Source of the DNA: Thinopyrum elongatum
Taxonomy: Eukaryota > Streptophyta > Magnoliopsida > Poales > Poaceae
DNA: 64,000 bases
Direction of reading: 5' to 3'
Assembly (NCBI GenBank): GCA_011799875.1
Contig: CM022300.1
Coordinates: 236,976,807 to 237,040,806 of the forward strand
The position numbers and the translations under genes were made by a program. The notes under the pieces were generated by a model, which saw nothing but the letters and a program-made list of their open reading frames with translations, did no database searches and was not told the origin of the DNA. Positions 34,438 to 45,437 of the stretch are shown in pieces; the stretch's first letter is position 1; every line of letters begins with the position of its first letter.

Positions 34438-36134
34438 CTAGTCCCTGCGCTGGCCTTCAACCCTCTTGATGGAATCTACCTTCTCGAGGATGGGCGCGAC
34501 AAGCTCCTCAAGTGCCTTGAGATCTGCATCCTTCGGCAAGCGGTCGAGCATGTTGGTGAGGTCGATGCCAGGGTTCTTATGCACCACCTTGATGAGCACC
34601 TTGTGGAGGAAGGCCCGGCAAAGCTTGCAGGATTCGTTGGCCAGTTGGGTCGCTCGGTTGGACTGGAGCAGCTTCAGAGCATCAATGATGCTTTCGAAGA
34701 ACATGGTCAGCCTGGCGCTCGGGGATATCCTTTCTTCATAAGAATACCTAAAGTTTTGCAGGCCCTCCCGGCCCATGGTTAACAGTTGTGCTGTGAGCTT
34801 CTCTGCGGTGTCAACAAGGGGATCAATCCAGATTTGCACGCCTTTCTCATAGTCAATTTGGGTGGCGGCAGCGCTCTTGAGCAAGTTCCTCTCTTCCTGG
34901 AGATCTTTGCTCAAGGCCTTCTCGCGGGCCCTGCCGTCCTTAAGAGACTTCTCCAGCGTGGTCAGCTTCAGCCTCAGATTAGCAATGGCATCGTTGGCTG
35001 AAGAGAGCTGCTTGGTCTTGTCGGACATAGCAACTTGCATCTCCGCCAGGCTGTGGAGAGTTTTCTCCCTGTCACTTTTGAGCATCGAGAGCTCCTTGTT
35101 GTGTTCCTCAAGATCCGCCTCCAGCCCCTTCACTTTGTTGCTCAGCTCGTTCTTGGCAGCCTCTGCGGCCTCGGCGGCATTGATGGCTTCTTTGAGCTTG
35201 CTGGCGTGATCTATAGTTGCAGCTTCGAGCGCCTCCTTGTGCTTCTGCTCCAGCTCCTGGGTCCGCTGCGCGACAAGCTTTTCAATTTCCTCATCCTTGC
35301 CGCGGAGTTTGGCGGCAAGCGCCTGCTCATGCGCTGCAAGATCTTCTTCGTGAGCATCAAGCCCAATGCGGTGCTGCGTCAAGAGAGCTTCTTCAGCGGC
35401 AACCTTTTGCGCTGCTTCCTCTTGCGCCCTCTCCATATCAGATTGCCTCAGGAGAAGATCCATCCAACTTTGGCTCACTTGTTCCCGGCTGGCAGTCAAC
35501 TTCTGAAGGGCCTCGGCGTACCAGATTTGCGTTTGTTTAACGCGTTTCTGGAAGTCCGCCTCGGCTGCTTCGACAACTGCAGCTCTAGAATCTGCCTTCT
35601 GCTTTCGAGCATGGTGGAGCACTTGGAGCTTGCGGAAATTATCACCCATGGCTTGGAGGAGCCGATCTTCTTCAGACTTGCCACTGCTGGCGCTTGGTTC
35701 ATCGACGATCTCGAGCCCGGCAGTAGTGATGATTTCTTCATCAAAAGTTTCCCCTTCGGTCGGTTCTCCAATACTTGCCGGCCGCGGTAAGTTGACGAAT
35801 AGGTTGTCGCCAACCTTGAGATATTTGCTCGATGAGGGAGCCTCGGATGTTGATGGTTGATCTTCGGCAATCGTCTCACCGGTGGCTGGGGGATCTGTAG
35901 CCGGTGTAGCACCTGGCGCTCCTGCGGCAGGAATGCCGTCAGTATGGTCATCAGCCTCCTTGCCGGCCCTCTCGGCAAGTTCCTTGGCGGCTTCCTCGGC
36001 AGCAGCTTCGCTGACCTCGACACTAGCGTCTTTGGCGGCCTCGCTAGCGGCGATCTTGTCAGCTTTGGCGGGAGCGTCTCTGGCGGTCTCCTCGATGACA
36101 ATGTTGATATCCATGTGTTCCATCATAGGGAATT

Positions 36135-36227
36135 CTGAAGGACGAAGGGGGGAAATAAAATCAAATCAAGATTGAAGTTCAGAAAGATAAAGGAAAGAAT
36201 CACAAGTGCTCTGAGGCAAGCAGTCAC
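36135..36227 (-). other. Intron 2 of the antisense gene
   Basis: 93 bp. The minus-strand donor is GCAG/GTGACTGC at 36227 and the acceptor TTCGTCCTTCAG ends at 36135. The frame of exon 2 continues directly into the long coiled-coil frame that opens at 36126. Confidence 0.7.
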
Positions 36228-36664
36228 CTGCGTCGAGCTGATGAGGAGTAGCTTCACCCCTCCCGGCAACATTGGTTGCCAGGGAAAGGTTGCCGGTGCC
36301 CATGTTTGCCGGCTCCTCCTCTTCCAAGGTAGGCTCGTCAGTGGGAGCTCTTGCCGAAGATGCGCTTGCGGGCGGCGTGGTTGACGGGGGCGGCACGACG
36401 GGGGCGTTCTCCAATGACTCTCCCTGTTGCCGTTCTTCTCCTGCAAGCCCAAAGATGTAAGCCACAAAGGTAGAAACCTCAGCACCCGCCAGCGGAAAAC
36501 GAGTAGTGGACTCATGCTGGGGGCTGCACTGGGGGCTGCGTCGAGGGCTAAGCTCCGGGCCGATGGTGATAGTTTCTGGCACGCTTGTAGAGCTTGTCGG
36601 GGGCTCGTCGCCCGTGGAGGTCTTCGCCCTCTTCGCCATCCTTTCCGGCAAGGTTTCTGCCTCG

Positions 36665-36745
36665 CTGCAGAGACAAGACAAAGCAAGGCGATGAGATCAA
36701 TTGAATTCAGAATTTGGTAGATAAAGACTGTGACAGGATACTTAC
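36665..36745 (-). other. Intron 1 of the antisense gene
   Basis: 81 bp. The minus-strand donor is GA/GTAAGTATCC at 36745 and the acceptor TTGTCTCTGCAG ends at 36665. Splicing replaces a stop just inside the intron and joins the two flanking frames in phase. Confidence 0.7.
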
Positions 36746-38552
36746 TCTTCCTCTTCTTGTTCCGGGCTGAAGCCGGAGATGTCGAAGTCGACCTCCGTTG
36801 CGGTGTCCGTATGGGGAAGTGGAGGAGGGGTCTTGGGTCGCTTGGCTACGGCAGGTGCAGGGAGTTGTTGTGGCTCTGCCGCCTCAGCTTCCAGTGCTGC
36901 TATGTGGGATGCCCCTGCCGCCCCCGTGGTTGTCGCAGGTGTGTGTCTCGTGCGCTGCACGGGTTGCTGTCGAACTCCTTGCCGCGATGCAACCTTGCCG
37001 GCAGCCTTCTTGCCGGGAGCCTCGCTGCTTGAAGAAGTTTGGCTTGCTGGGACTCCAGAGGCGGCTTTCCGAAGGACACACTTTGCCTGCTTTGGAGCTG
37101 GGGGCTCCTCCTGCGGCTGTTCTTCGGCTGCGTCCTCGTCAGATGAGCTCTCGGCGACTGCGCCGCTCTGTTCCCCGGCAGCCTTATCTTCCCCGGCAGG
37201 TTTCTCCTCCAGTACGACTTCTACGTCGCTGGTTTCCCATTCTATGAAGCCAATGTTGCCGGCCTCCGCGGCAAGATTCGCCTCTTCCACTCTAGTGGCA
37301 ATATACGCCACTTCTTCATCAGTGGTGGCGCGGATGAGGTTTGTCTCTTCCCGGACGGCCCTCTTCGACAAGTTGTCGAAGAACTTTTGTGCCTCCTCCG
37401 CAGATGGCTCGACCCAGGTCGCGTCAAGGCCATGGGTGTTGAACATTGGCATTGCGGCGATGATTGACCCTAGGGCGGAGTTGTTGCACAAAGGAATAAT
37501 TCTCACCGGCAATTTATGCTTGTCTTCGCGCTGAAATAGCCTGTGGCGGAGAGCGCCAAGCTGCATAATTGTCAGGTTGTTGTTCAGTCCGGGGCGTAGC
37601 CTCATGATATATGCCGCGTTCCGAAACTCCCAAGCTGGTCTCCCCTTATTCTGCAGAGGGGCGAGCAGTGGCGAAGGAAGTCAGAGCCAATCATCTATAT
37701 TGTGAGCCCGGCGGCTTTCAAACGAAGGATCCTGGTCGTGGCGATTGTGAGCATGTCATCTTGAGCATCGAGATCGCTCCAGTCCTCGCCATGGACCGCC
37801 TTCTGCCGTCGGGGCGAACAGAAGGGATGGGGATCTGCTTCCTTGATCCAGCACCACTCAGACAGCCATTCTTCCCACTTCTCGCGGTAAACCCCATCTG
37901 GATATATCTCCTTGTTCCATGCCCTTGGGATCCAGGCGATAGAACTGGCAAGGGCTTCCCATTTTTGGACGCGAGGAATGAAGTAATGGCGGAAGAGGGC
38001 AGTGTTGGGAACTACCCCGGCAAAGTTTTCGCAAAGATGGGCGAAGATAGACATGCATGTTACGGCATTCGGCGTGAAATCTAAGAGATGGAAGCCGTAT
38101 ATGTACATGATGTCATTGAAGAAATTAGAGAATGGAGGGCAGAGCCCGCAGTAAAAATAAGTGGCAAAGAAGGGATATCTATCAGGTCCGCCTTTGGAAG
38201 AAGAACCTGGGGCCATGCGAGTCACGGGGTGAGCCTTCGTCTCCCTCGCCCACATGCGCTGGTACCGGTTCTTCAAGGCTTCCGCGTCGAGCGTCGGAGT
38301 GAAGATGACATACTTCTTCCGCATCTTCACCAGCTCGCTCTCCGGGACATCAGCCTTCGTCTCCTTGACCTTGCTCTTGCTAGCCTTGGGCGGCATGGTG
38401 GTTGCGAAGGTGAAAGCCGAGGATGGAGCGGGTGCGATGGCGGTGAGCGGATGAGGTGAAGTTCTGCTCTGGGCTCGGGAGAGAGAAGGTAATGGCGGAT
38501 TTCAGATTGGAAAGTAGAGGGGGTAAATGGGCAGCGCCTTTGCGGATTCCTT

Positions 38553-38562
38553 TTTATGGGGA
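38553..38562 (-). promoter_or_regulatory. Possible TATA box of the antisense gene
   Basis: The minus strand reads CCCATAAAAAGG about 155 bp upstream of the ATG at 38396. The region 38397-38794, between this gene and the 3' LTR, has no other coding content, so it is the natural place for a separate promoter. No experimental support is visible in sequence. Confidence 0.35.
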
Positions 38563-38780
38563 AGGAGCGAGGCTGCCTCTTTTACTGCCAATTGTGAACA
38601 CGCCTACACGAGCGCGCTGCGGCCGTGGCCGTTCAGCGCACGCTTCCCATGTTGCGCATTCAATGCGCGTAGTGGGGAAGAGTAGTAAGCGGAATGATTA
38701 CAAGCAGTTAACCCCTGCCACGCGTGCCCGTGCACTGTTTGGGCCTAGCCCAACAACGCCTCGCACTCGTGTGTGGCCTA

Positions 38781-38794
38781 GGCCTGGGGGCTCC
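38781..38794 (+). other. Polypurine tract region of element E
   Basis: GGCCTGGGGGCTCC lies immediately before the 3' LTR. The G-rich core is the likely plus-strand primer site, though it is less pure than usual. Confidence 0.5.
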
Positions 38795-39587
38795 TGTCGG
38801 TGTACTAAATATTGGGCCTTTAGTACCCCATACTTGTGCACGGGTAGTTGTAGCCATACCTGCGGCAAGGTTTGTCGGGGGGACAGCTGAAGATCAATCC
38901 AAAGTTATCAAAGAGACATTCAAGCCATGGATCGGAAGATAAGGAGAACTAGAGACCAAGGGCTCGGCTCCCGGCAAGATCTTGCCGGGGTAGCCCGCCA
39001 AGCCCGGCAAGATTCGCACCCGGCAAGGTTCCGCCACTGTGCCACCGCTCCAGCGCAGCGACTGGCCTGCCATTCTGGTCCCACCTCTGGATGCGTGGCA
39101 GGGCACTAGTGGAGGTGAGCTTAAGCGGTGCTGATGGGATGGCCCCTTTTTCCATCCCCAAGAAAGTAGGGACACCTAAACGGACACCTCATGGTGCATT
39201 AAATGCATTTGTCCAAAACCGTCAGTGGTTAGGTATGATAACCATGTAGCTACTTTACACCTCGCATATGAGCAGTTCACCACTGTGGTGACCCCTTTGA
39301 ACATATAAAAGGAGGCCCAAGGCAACTGCTACGGAGGAGGACGACTCTCAGCCCATTCTACATGCGTAGCTGCTGCTTGAACGTACTGTTCATCGCAAGC
39401 GCTCCAAGAACTGGGACGAATCACTGATAATAAACTAAAGCAGGAGTAGGGTTTTACGCTCATTAGCGGCCCGAACCTGGGTAAAAATCCCCTCGTGTTG
39501 ATCATCGGTTCTGCTCTTTGTGCATACCTCTCTCCCTGCCGAACCGTAAAGGGGTCCCTCGGATCCCATAAGTGTCGTACGCCGACA
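38795..39587 (+). repeat. 3' LTR of element E
   Basis: 793 bp and collinear with the 5' LTR without a net indel. The TATA box copy is at 39302-39312. It is followed by the TGTAT target duplication at 39588-39592. Confidence 0.95.
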
Positions 39588-39835
39588 TGTATCATCTTAG
39601 GCCAATAAAAATGATCAGCGAACATAAGCAAAGTCTTCTCACATCCAAAGTGACCCATCAAACTGCCAGCATGTGATTCCTGCAACAATAGCAAACGCAC
39701 GGATGATTCTAGAACACATAGTTTGTTAGCTCTAAACAGATAGCCATCATGTATGTGATATTTTTCCCATGCTTCTACATTAGAACACAATTTTGTATGG
39801 TGCTGAAAAATCAGAATCAGTAGCATATAAATCAT
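39588..39835 (-). pseudogene. Integrase zinc-finger half of element F, left of its core by 13 kb
   Basis: The minus strand shows the HHCC finger start: ESHAGSLMGHFGCEKT, then HFYWPKM. The reading breaks at the E insertion immediately after that block and resumes at 26398 with the Cys half of the finger. The frame shared with RNase H upstream is interrupted by a stop near 39838. Confidence 0.85.
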
Positions 39836-39841
39836 GCAAAC

Positions 39842-41180
39842 CTATAAACCAGGAACTTGAACATCCAATTGTGTCAACAACATGTTTTTCATAGAAAGAG
39901 TATCATCAACAACATTATCTTGACCCTTTTTATATTTAATGATGTATGGGAAAGATTGAATAAATTCAACCCATTTAGCGTGACGTTTATTCAAATTGGA
40001 TTGGATTTTCAAATATTTTAGAGCCTCATGATCAGAATGTATAATAAATTCTTTTGGCCCCAAATAATGTTGCCAAACCTCAAGAACACGAACTAGAGCA
40101 TACAATTCTTTATCATAAAAAATATACTTCAAAATTGTGCACCATTCTATTTTTCAGAAAAATATGCAATTGGTTTACCCTCTTGCATCAACACACCTCC
40201 AATACCAATTCCACTAGCATCATATTCAATCTCAAATTGTTTAGTGAAATCCGGAAGTACAAGCAAAGGTGCAGCAGTCAAACAACGTTTCAGCTCATCA
40301 AATGCATTATCTTGGGCCGCGCCCCACAAAAATTCAACAACCTTTTTTGTAAGATCATTCAAAGGTGCATCAATGATACTAAAATCTTTAACAAAATGTC
40401 TATAGAAACCTGCAAGACCATGAAAACTTCGTACTTGACTAACATTCAGAGGAGTAGGGCAATTTCTAATAGCTTCAATTTTAGATTCATCCACTTCCAC
40501 TCCATGCTGAGAAACAACATATCCCAGAAATTTGACCTTATCTTTGCAAAATGTGCACTTATCAAGATTACCATAAAGCTGAGCATCACGCAACACTTGC
40601 AAAACTTGTCAAATATGATCACTATGTTTAGATTCATTGCGGCTGTAAGTAAATATATCATCAAAATATACAACCACAAATTTACCAATGAAATGCCTCC
40701 AAACATGGTTCATTAATCTCATGAAAGTGCAGGGCCCATTAGTTAATCCAAAAGGCATGACTAACCACTCATATAAACCGAACTTTGTTTTAAAGGCTGT
40801 CTTCCATTCATCCCCTTCTTTCATCCTAATTTGATGATAACCACTATGCAAATCAATTATAGAGAAAACATCAACACCACTCAATTCATCTAACATATCT
40901 TCTAAACGTGGAATAGGATGACGATATCAAATAGTGATGTTATTTATAGCTCTACAATCTACGCACATGCGCCATGAACCATCTTCCTTAGGAACTAAAA
41001 TTACAGGAACAACACATGGACATAAGCTCACACGAATATAACCTTTGTTGAAAAGCGCTTGTACTTGTTTCTGAATTTCATTCGTTTCCTCGGGGTTGGT
41101 GCGGTATGGTGCTCAATTGGGCAGTGATGCTCCTGGTATCAAATCAATTTGATGATCTATACCTTGCAATGGCGGTAAAC
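39842..41180 (-). pseudogene. Reverse transcriptase and RNase H of element F
   Basis: The RT N-terminus lies at about 41130-40900 (PVILVPKEDGSWRMCVDCRA on the minus strand). The catalytic blocks follow at 40896-40609: [22 protein letters not shown] and VVVYFDDIF with the YxDD box. The thumb is at 40602-40147 (VKFLGYVVSQHGVEVDESK). RNase H is at 40132-39842 ([22 protein letters not shown]). Stops lie near 41116, 40920 and 40606, and a frameshift near 40145 separates RT from RNase H. The motif wording matches grass chromoviruses. This would be the replication enzyme of F but is now dead. Confidence 0.9.
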
Positions 41181-41185
41181 TAGTG

Positions 41186-42640
41186 TGTCCCCGTGTCGAG
41201 CCCACGTGTTTGCTGCTTCTGCTTCCCGCATAGCTCGAGCCACGTCAACAATTGCCTACGTGTCCGAAATCATAGGTCGAGGTGGGTCGCGTTGTTGCTG
41301 TTGACGTGCGCTGCTGGAGACCACTTGAGACTCCGCATGCTGACTTCTGCTGCGACTCGGGTGCGGGGTGGAGTGAAGTCGCTGCTGACTGTAGGAATAA
41401 TTGGCTTGCTAAACGACTGTAGTTTTTAACATCTCAATGGCGTTACTAGCCTCAATCTCTACTAGGCTGTTCCCAGTAATGGGGTTCACGGTGAGGTTGT
41501 GAGTTGCTGCAAGTATGTTGTCTACCAGGTTGGAGTAATGCCCCAACGGTGTCCAGAAATGATGATGGGGCAACTAGACGAGTGATGGCTGCGAGGTCGG
41601 CTCATGCTGATGCTGCTGAGCCGGCTGGCGGGGCTGAGCCGGTAGCGGTTGTCCAGATCCGCCATTTGGGGGAACCAGCACCTCAGGCGCACCAGTCCCT
41701 GCTATTGGCGAGGGTGTATCCTGTGGCATACCGAATAGGAGCGTAGGCACTTAATCCAAGGGCAGGTGGCTCGTGTGTCTCCTCTGATGAACTACGTCAG
41801 ACGCACTCTGATGAAAACCCAGGTGCAGGGCTTCTGCCTTCAGGCGTTCGACCTCGTTATGGATGTGAGCTTGCACCTCTACCATGCGATCACTCTCTTG
41901 GTTGATATCCTCTTGAACCTTAGGCATCTGCCCATGATGTTCCGTCACCTTCGTATTGCGCTCATCCTAGTTTTACACTGTTACCGGTGTTTCCAGAAGT
42001 GTTGATAGGGCGGTCACCAACTCCACCAGAGCCTGAGTCAGCGTTTTCTCTGAGCCGGCCACACCCAGAGCCGGTGCTAAAGTGCTAGTCCCTATCACCA
42101 TGCCTGCTGCTATGGAGTTTTGAGCCGGCGCAGTCCCTGCCATATAGATTGCTGCCCGATGAGGCGGCTCGAAGGCGTCCCGAGCGGGCTCATCATCAGA
42201 GCAGCCCCCAAGATTACCATCAAAGAGCTGGAGGATTGACTCGGTGTCGCTGATCAAGGATTCGCCATTAGAGTAAACAAGGATGTCTCCGCCAGACATG
42301 GAGTTTTCCGTGAGATCGACCCCCTGAGTGAAGCCGATGAAGACGTGTTTCCGGGCGGCTTGAGGCCTGCCAGGTTTGGTGCGACAAGCCGGCTCGATGA
42401 TGTCAGAGCAGATGTCTGTCTTGGGGCCTGATTTGACTATCTTGCTGATGAAGACGTGGATCTTGCCAAAGGGGACCCAGTAGCCGAACTCGATCGAGTC
42501 GGCCTTAGGGCCCTAGCCTGAATCGTCGATGTAGAGCTTGCCGCGACGACTCTTCATCATCCGTCTGATCATGTATCCCTTGATCCCTGGGAGAGCTCCC
42601 TCCAATAACTCAACACTACCGTGCGCTGGCCCCATGGTGG
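41186..42640 (-). pseudogene. Gag N-terminal region of element G
   Basis: A frame at 42299-41973 begins MSGGDILVYSNGE and includes DDEPARDAFEPPHRAAIYMA. Another at 41948-41751 has a short coiled-coil-like segment (DINQESDRMVEVQAHIHNEVE). Frames change between them and no capsid domain is reached. The sequence 42640-42300 is a leader with several short frames. The identification as gag is from position after LTR and PBS. Confidence 0.5.
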
Positions 42641-42648
42641 GCGGCAAC

Positions 42649-43188
42649 TGTCATGGCAGATGTCCTCAAAAAAGGACTTAGTCGTGAGGCCATCGCAGCT
42701 AGGCAGTAGCTTGAACGGGGTTGATCAGAATGGAGAGACACGAGTTTACCCAGGTTCAGCCCCTCACGATGGAGGTAAAAGCCTACTTCCTGCTTCATTG
42801 ATTATTGCTTGAGATCTCGACTACAAGGATGCAACTTTGGCTAACCTAGTACTCGAGAGCTTGTAACTTAGTTTTTCTGCCTCAGGGGCTCCCCTAATAT
42901 ATAGGTCGAGGCCCTGAGGTTACAACAGACCCCGCTTCATACTACGACCCGTGTCTTAGTCTATTTATTACTTATCTTGGCCCCCAAGCAAGAGAGACTC
43001 CTTATGACTTCCTTCTTGAGTTGGTCCACCGAATACCGGGCTAAGAGCCGGCCTTCTCCTCAAGCTGCCCCCTGCGCCTTGGATCTTGTGGCTCACCATG
43101 GTACAAACAGTTGGGTCGTCTATAAGCCGACGATTGATAGCCAGGTCATATCTTTGGCCGGGTCATACCGTGGGGTATATTCCCAACA
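42649..43188 (-). repeat. 5' LTR of element G
   Basis: 540 bp, minus strand TGTTGGGAATATACCCC at 43188 to GCCATGACA at 42649. It is followed by GTTGCCGCCCACCATGGGGCC (42648-42628 on the minus strand), which looks like an altered TTGGCGCCCACC-type PBS. Confidence 0.75.
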
Positions 43189-43193
43189 CAGCG

Positions 43194-44067
43194 GGTACCT
43201 CCTCCGGAAACACATCAATGAATTCCTGCAATACATTAGAAACACCAATAGAGGGAGGGGTCATGTTGTTAGAAGCCAAAATTTGACCCTTGCACATCAG
43301 CATAAGTGGTAGACCAGTGGGATCCTCACGTAACTCTCTCAAATTAGATTTGGTGGCTAACACAACTAAGGAATTCTCTCCCTCACTTTTATTTTTACCA
43401 CTCAGTTTTGGCTTGTGGCTCTCAGTCATCAGAAGTGCAGTCTCTCGCCTATCTAATCTCCCACTCTCTTTTTTAATATTTACTTATTTTTTACGAGATT
43501 CATTTACAATTTGTTGCGGTCTCACAGGCCTCAAAGTAACCTCCTTGCCACACCAATTCAAATGATATGTGTTGGATCTCCCATTGTGACGAACATCTCT
43601 ATCATACTGCCATGGGTGGCCCTACAACAAGTGACATACGGTCGCAGGAACCACATCACACTCAATGGTGTCTTTGTATGGTCCAATATGAAATTCCACA
43701 CGCACCATGTGGCTGATCTTCATCTTCCACTATCACTTAGCCACTGAATAAAATATGGATTGGGGTACGATAAATATTTCATTTTCAGCTTTTGGCATAT
43801 CTCCTTACTAGCCAAATTGTGACAACTACCATCATCAATTATAACCTTACACGCCTTACTAGGACCAATAATAGACTTTGTTTGAAACAAATTGCACCGT
43901 TGTTCTGCAGGACTAGGAGTAACACTTAGCACTTTGGGCAAGCAAACAATTGTAGGATAGTGTGTAGCATAAGCATCTATTGAACCATATTCATGTTCCT
44001 CCCAAATTTCAGAATCAGGGTCAGCATCATCACAGGTTTCATATTTTGTTATATCCGCATTAATCAA
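43194..44067 (-). pseudogene. Protease and protease-RT linker of element F
   Basis: The minus-strand frame 44067-43720 has the protease block VIIDDGSCHNLAS (about residues 78-90), a chromovirus-type active site with Asp present. It ends by frameshift. A second frame at 43429-43194 carries LMCKGQILASNN, then FIDVFPEEVPA, the conserved lead-in to RT, before the G insertion. Between 43720 and 43430 the coding sequence is degraded. Confidence 0.75.
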
Positions 44068-44099
44068 GATAACCTTTTTATTGGGTCAATCTCTCTTAA

Positions 44100-45437
44100 A
44101 ATGACCCCTTCCACCACATGTATGACAGCTCATGTCCCTATTTCTTGCTGTAGAATTAGTAGAACCAGCAGCACTAGTAGCAGGTTGCGCCGGTTTCTTC
44201 GCATTAGAGATCACCTAATCTGATTTGGAAGAAGCATTACCACGGAAGCCAGAAGTGGAACTAGTAGTTGGCTTCACACTAGGTGTTGTTCGTGGTGTAA
44301 AACGACCTCTACTCGCTGTTGTGTGAGATGTAAACTTAGCATCCTTAGCCACTTGTAATTCAGCCTCACATGCTTGGTGTAACAAATCTGTCATGTCATA
44401 ATATTGGTAGCCGAACAATACGCTTGATGTTATAGTTCAGACCAGAGAGAAATCACTGCATTGTTTGTTCAGTCTCTTCCCACACTCTAGCACATTGCAT
44501 AATCAGCTCCATCTCCTGGAAATATTCATCAACAAAATAAGTACCTTGCCTCAAATTCTTCAATCTGTCATAGATAGAACAAATATAATTGCGTGGAACA
44601 AAGTGAGCACGCATCTCTTCCCTCATAGCTCTCCATTTAACAATGGGACGTTCACCATCTTCATTTCTGGACTGTACTATATTATCCCACCAAAGCAAAG
44701 CATAGTCATCAAATTTAAAACATGCAAGTTTTATTTTTCTGTCCTCGTGTACTCATGCATGCGCCATAATTTTTCCATCTTCAGCTCCCAATTGAGGTAC
44801 TCTTCAACATCAGTAGAACCAACAAACTTGGGTACGGTGAACTTTGGTTTGCCCAACACATCATCATCACGGTTGGCTGGTTGTGCAAAAGCATCATCAT
44901 CATATTGACGATGCACACCAAGAGGAGCAATTCCATGGCCTACGGGCATGGCACCAGCACGGCCACCACCACGACATCCATTACCACGACCACCATATTG
45001 GCTAGCAACAACCAGCTCATGTGGAGCTTGTCGGTCGTGATTAGCTTGCTGTAATTGTGCACGATGAGCTACAACACCTTCAAAATTGGCAGCATTAGTA
45101 GCTGCGACACCATCATTACCACCATGAACACTAGCTTGACCATCATCATCATCACGCTGTAGATTCTGTTGGCGATCAACGGACTATCGCAACGCAGCCA
45201 AAGCTTGCTGCAAGGTAACTAGAGTCACCTGAATTTCAGTAACTTGCCATTGTGTTGCTGTGATGGTTTAAGTGGCATCCTTTGGGTCCAACTCCACATT
45301 CTGCACATTCTCATTTATAGGATCGGTTGCACACTGAATTGTCGCTGAAGATGATCACGAAGAGCTTCATATTCATTCCAATTCACCATGGATTTAGGAT
45401 CATTTTTCTGCTGTACATCAACAGGCTCAATAGACAT
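44100..45437 (-). pseudogene. Gag of element F
   Basis: The start is the ATG at 45437 on the minus strand (MSIEPVDVQQK). The first third is Gln/His/Gly-rich and interrupted by stops near 45320 and 45185. The capsid domain is split between 44949-44731 (KFTVPKFVGSTDVEEYLNWE) and 44698-44453 (KWRAMREEMRAHFVPRNY, LRQGTYFVDEYFQEME). A Thr/Ser-rich tail follows at 44418-44215. A CCHC-like text (CHTCGGRGHFKRD on the minus strand, about 44135-44090) marks the zinc knuckle. Several frameshifts are present. Confidence 0.8.

Larger units (their letters stand above)
34438..38396 (-). pseudogene. Antisense intron-containing gene of element E (Tat antisense ORF, putative gypsy-type transposon domain)
   Basis: Read on the minus strand, exon 1 is 38396-36746, exon 2 is 36664-36228 and exon 3 is 36134-34438. 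Both introns have GT-AG ends and keep the frame. Exon 1 opens MPPKASKSK and has a globular part with YFYCGLCPPFSNFF, VAHPRS-free Trp-rich text and WKEEWLSEW-like blocks. It resembles the PF04195-type proteins encoded in antisense in Tat elements such as Grande. A basic/acidic linker follows, and exon 3 is a long Ala/Glu/Lys coiled coil (about 560 residues). Exon 1 is broken by a TAG at 37695-37697 and a one-base frameshift near 37650. The protein's role is unknown. Its position between pol and the 3' LTR, convergent with pol, is as in the known group. Confidence 0.75.
26399..39587 (+). mobile_element. Element E: complete Tat-lineage Gypsy retrotransposon with an antisense gene
   Basis: A 13.2-kb element with two 793-bp LTRs and a 5-bp target duplication, CGTAT (26394-26398) and TGTAT (39588-39592), differing by one transition. 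Order is LTR, PBS, gag, protease, RT, RNase H, second archaeal-type RNase H, integrase, a convergent antisense gene, polypurine tract and LTR. The second RNase H places it in the Tat lineage of plant Gypsy elements. By eye I count about 28 differences between the LTRs (roughly 3.5%, mostly transitions). At the customary grass LTR rate of 1.3e-8 this would be somewhat over one million years. It sits in the integrase zinc-finger region of element F. Confidence 0.93.
41186..43188 (-). mobile_element. Element G: truncated Gypsy insertion in element F
   Basis: The minus strand gives LTR (43188-42649), a PBS-like site and gag N-terminal sequence to 41186. The F reading frame is interrupted between the VFPEEVPA block at 43194 and the LPPLQG block at 41180. 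The flanks are CAGCG (43189-43193) and TAGTG (41181-41185), which could be one target duplication changed by two C-to-T transitions. Only TGTC of the left LTR would then remain, followed directly by gag. Pol is absent. Confidence 0.7.

Noticed and set aside
35035..37534. Long plus-strand frames (for example 35035-35790 and 36779-37534)
   Set aside because: They are shadows of the antisense gene, whose frame is supported by phase-correct introns and coiled-coil composition.
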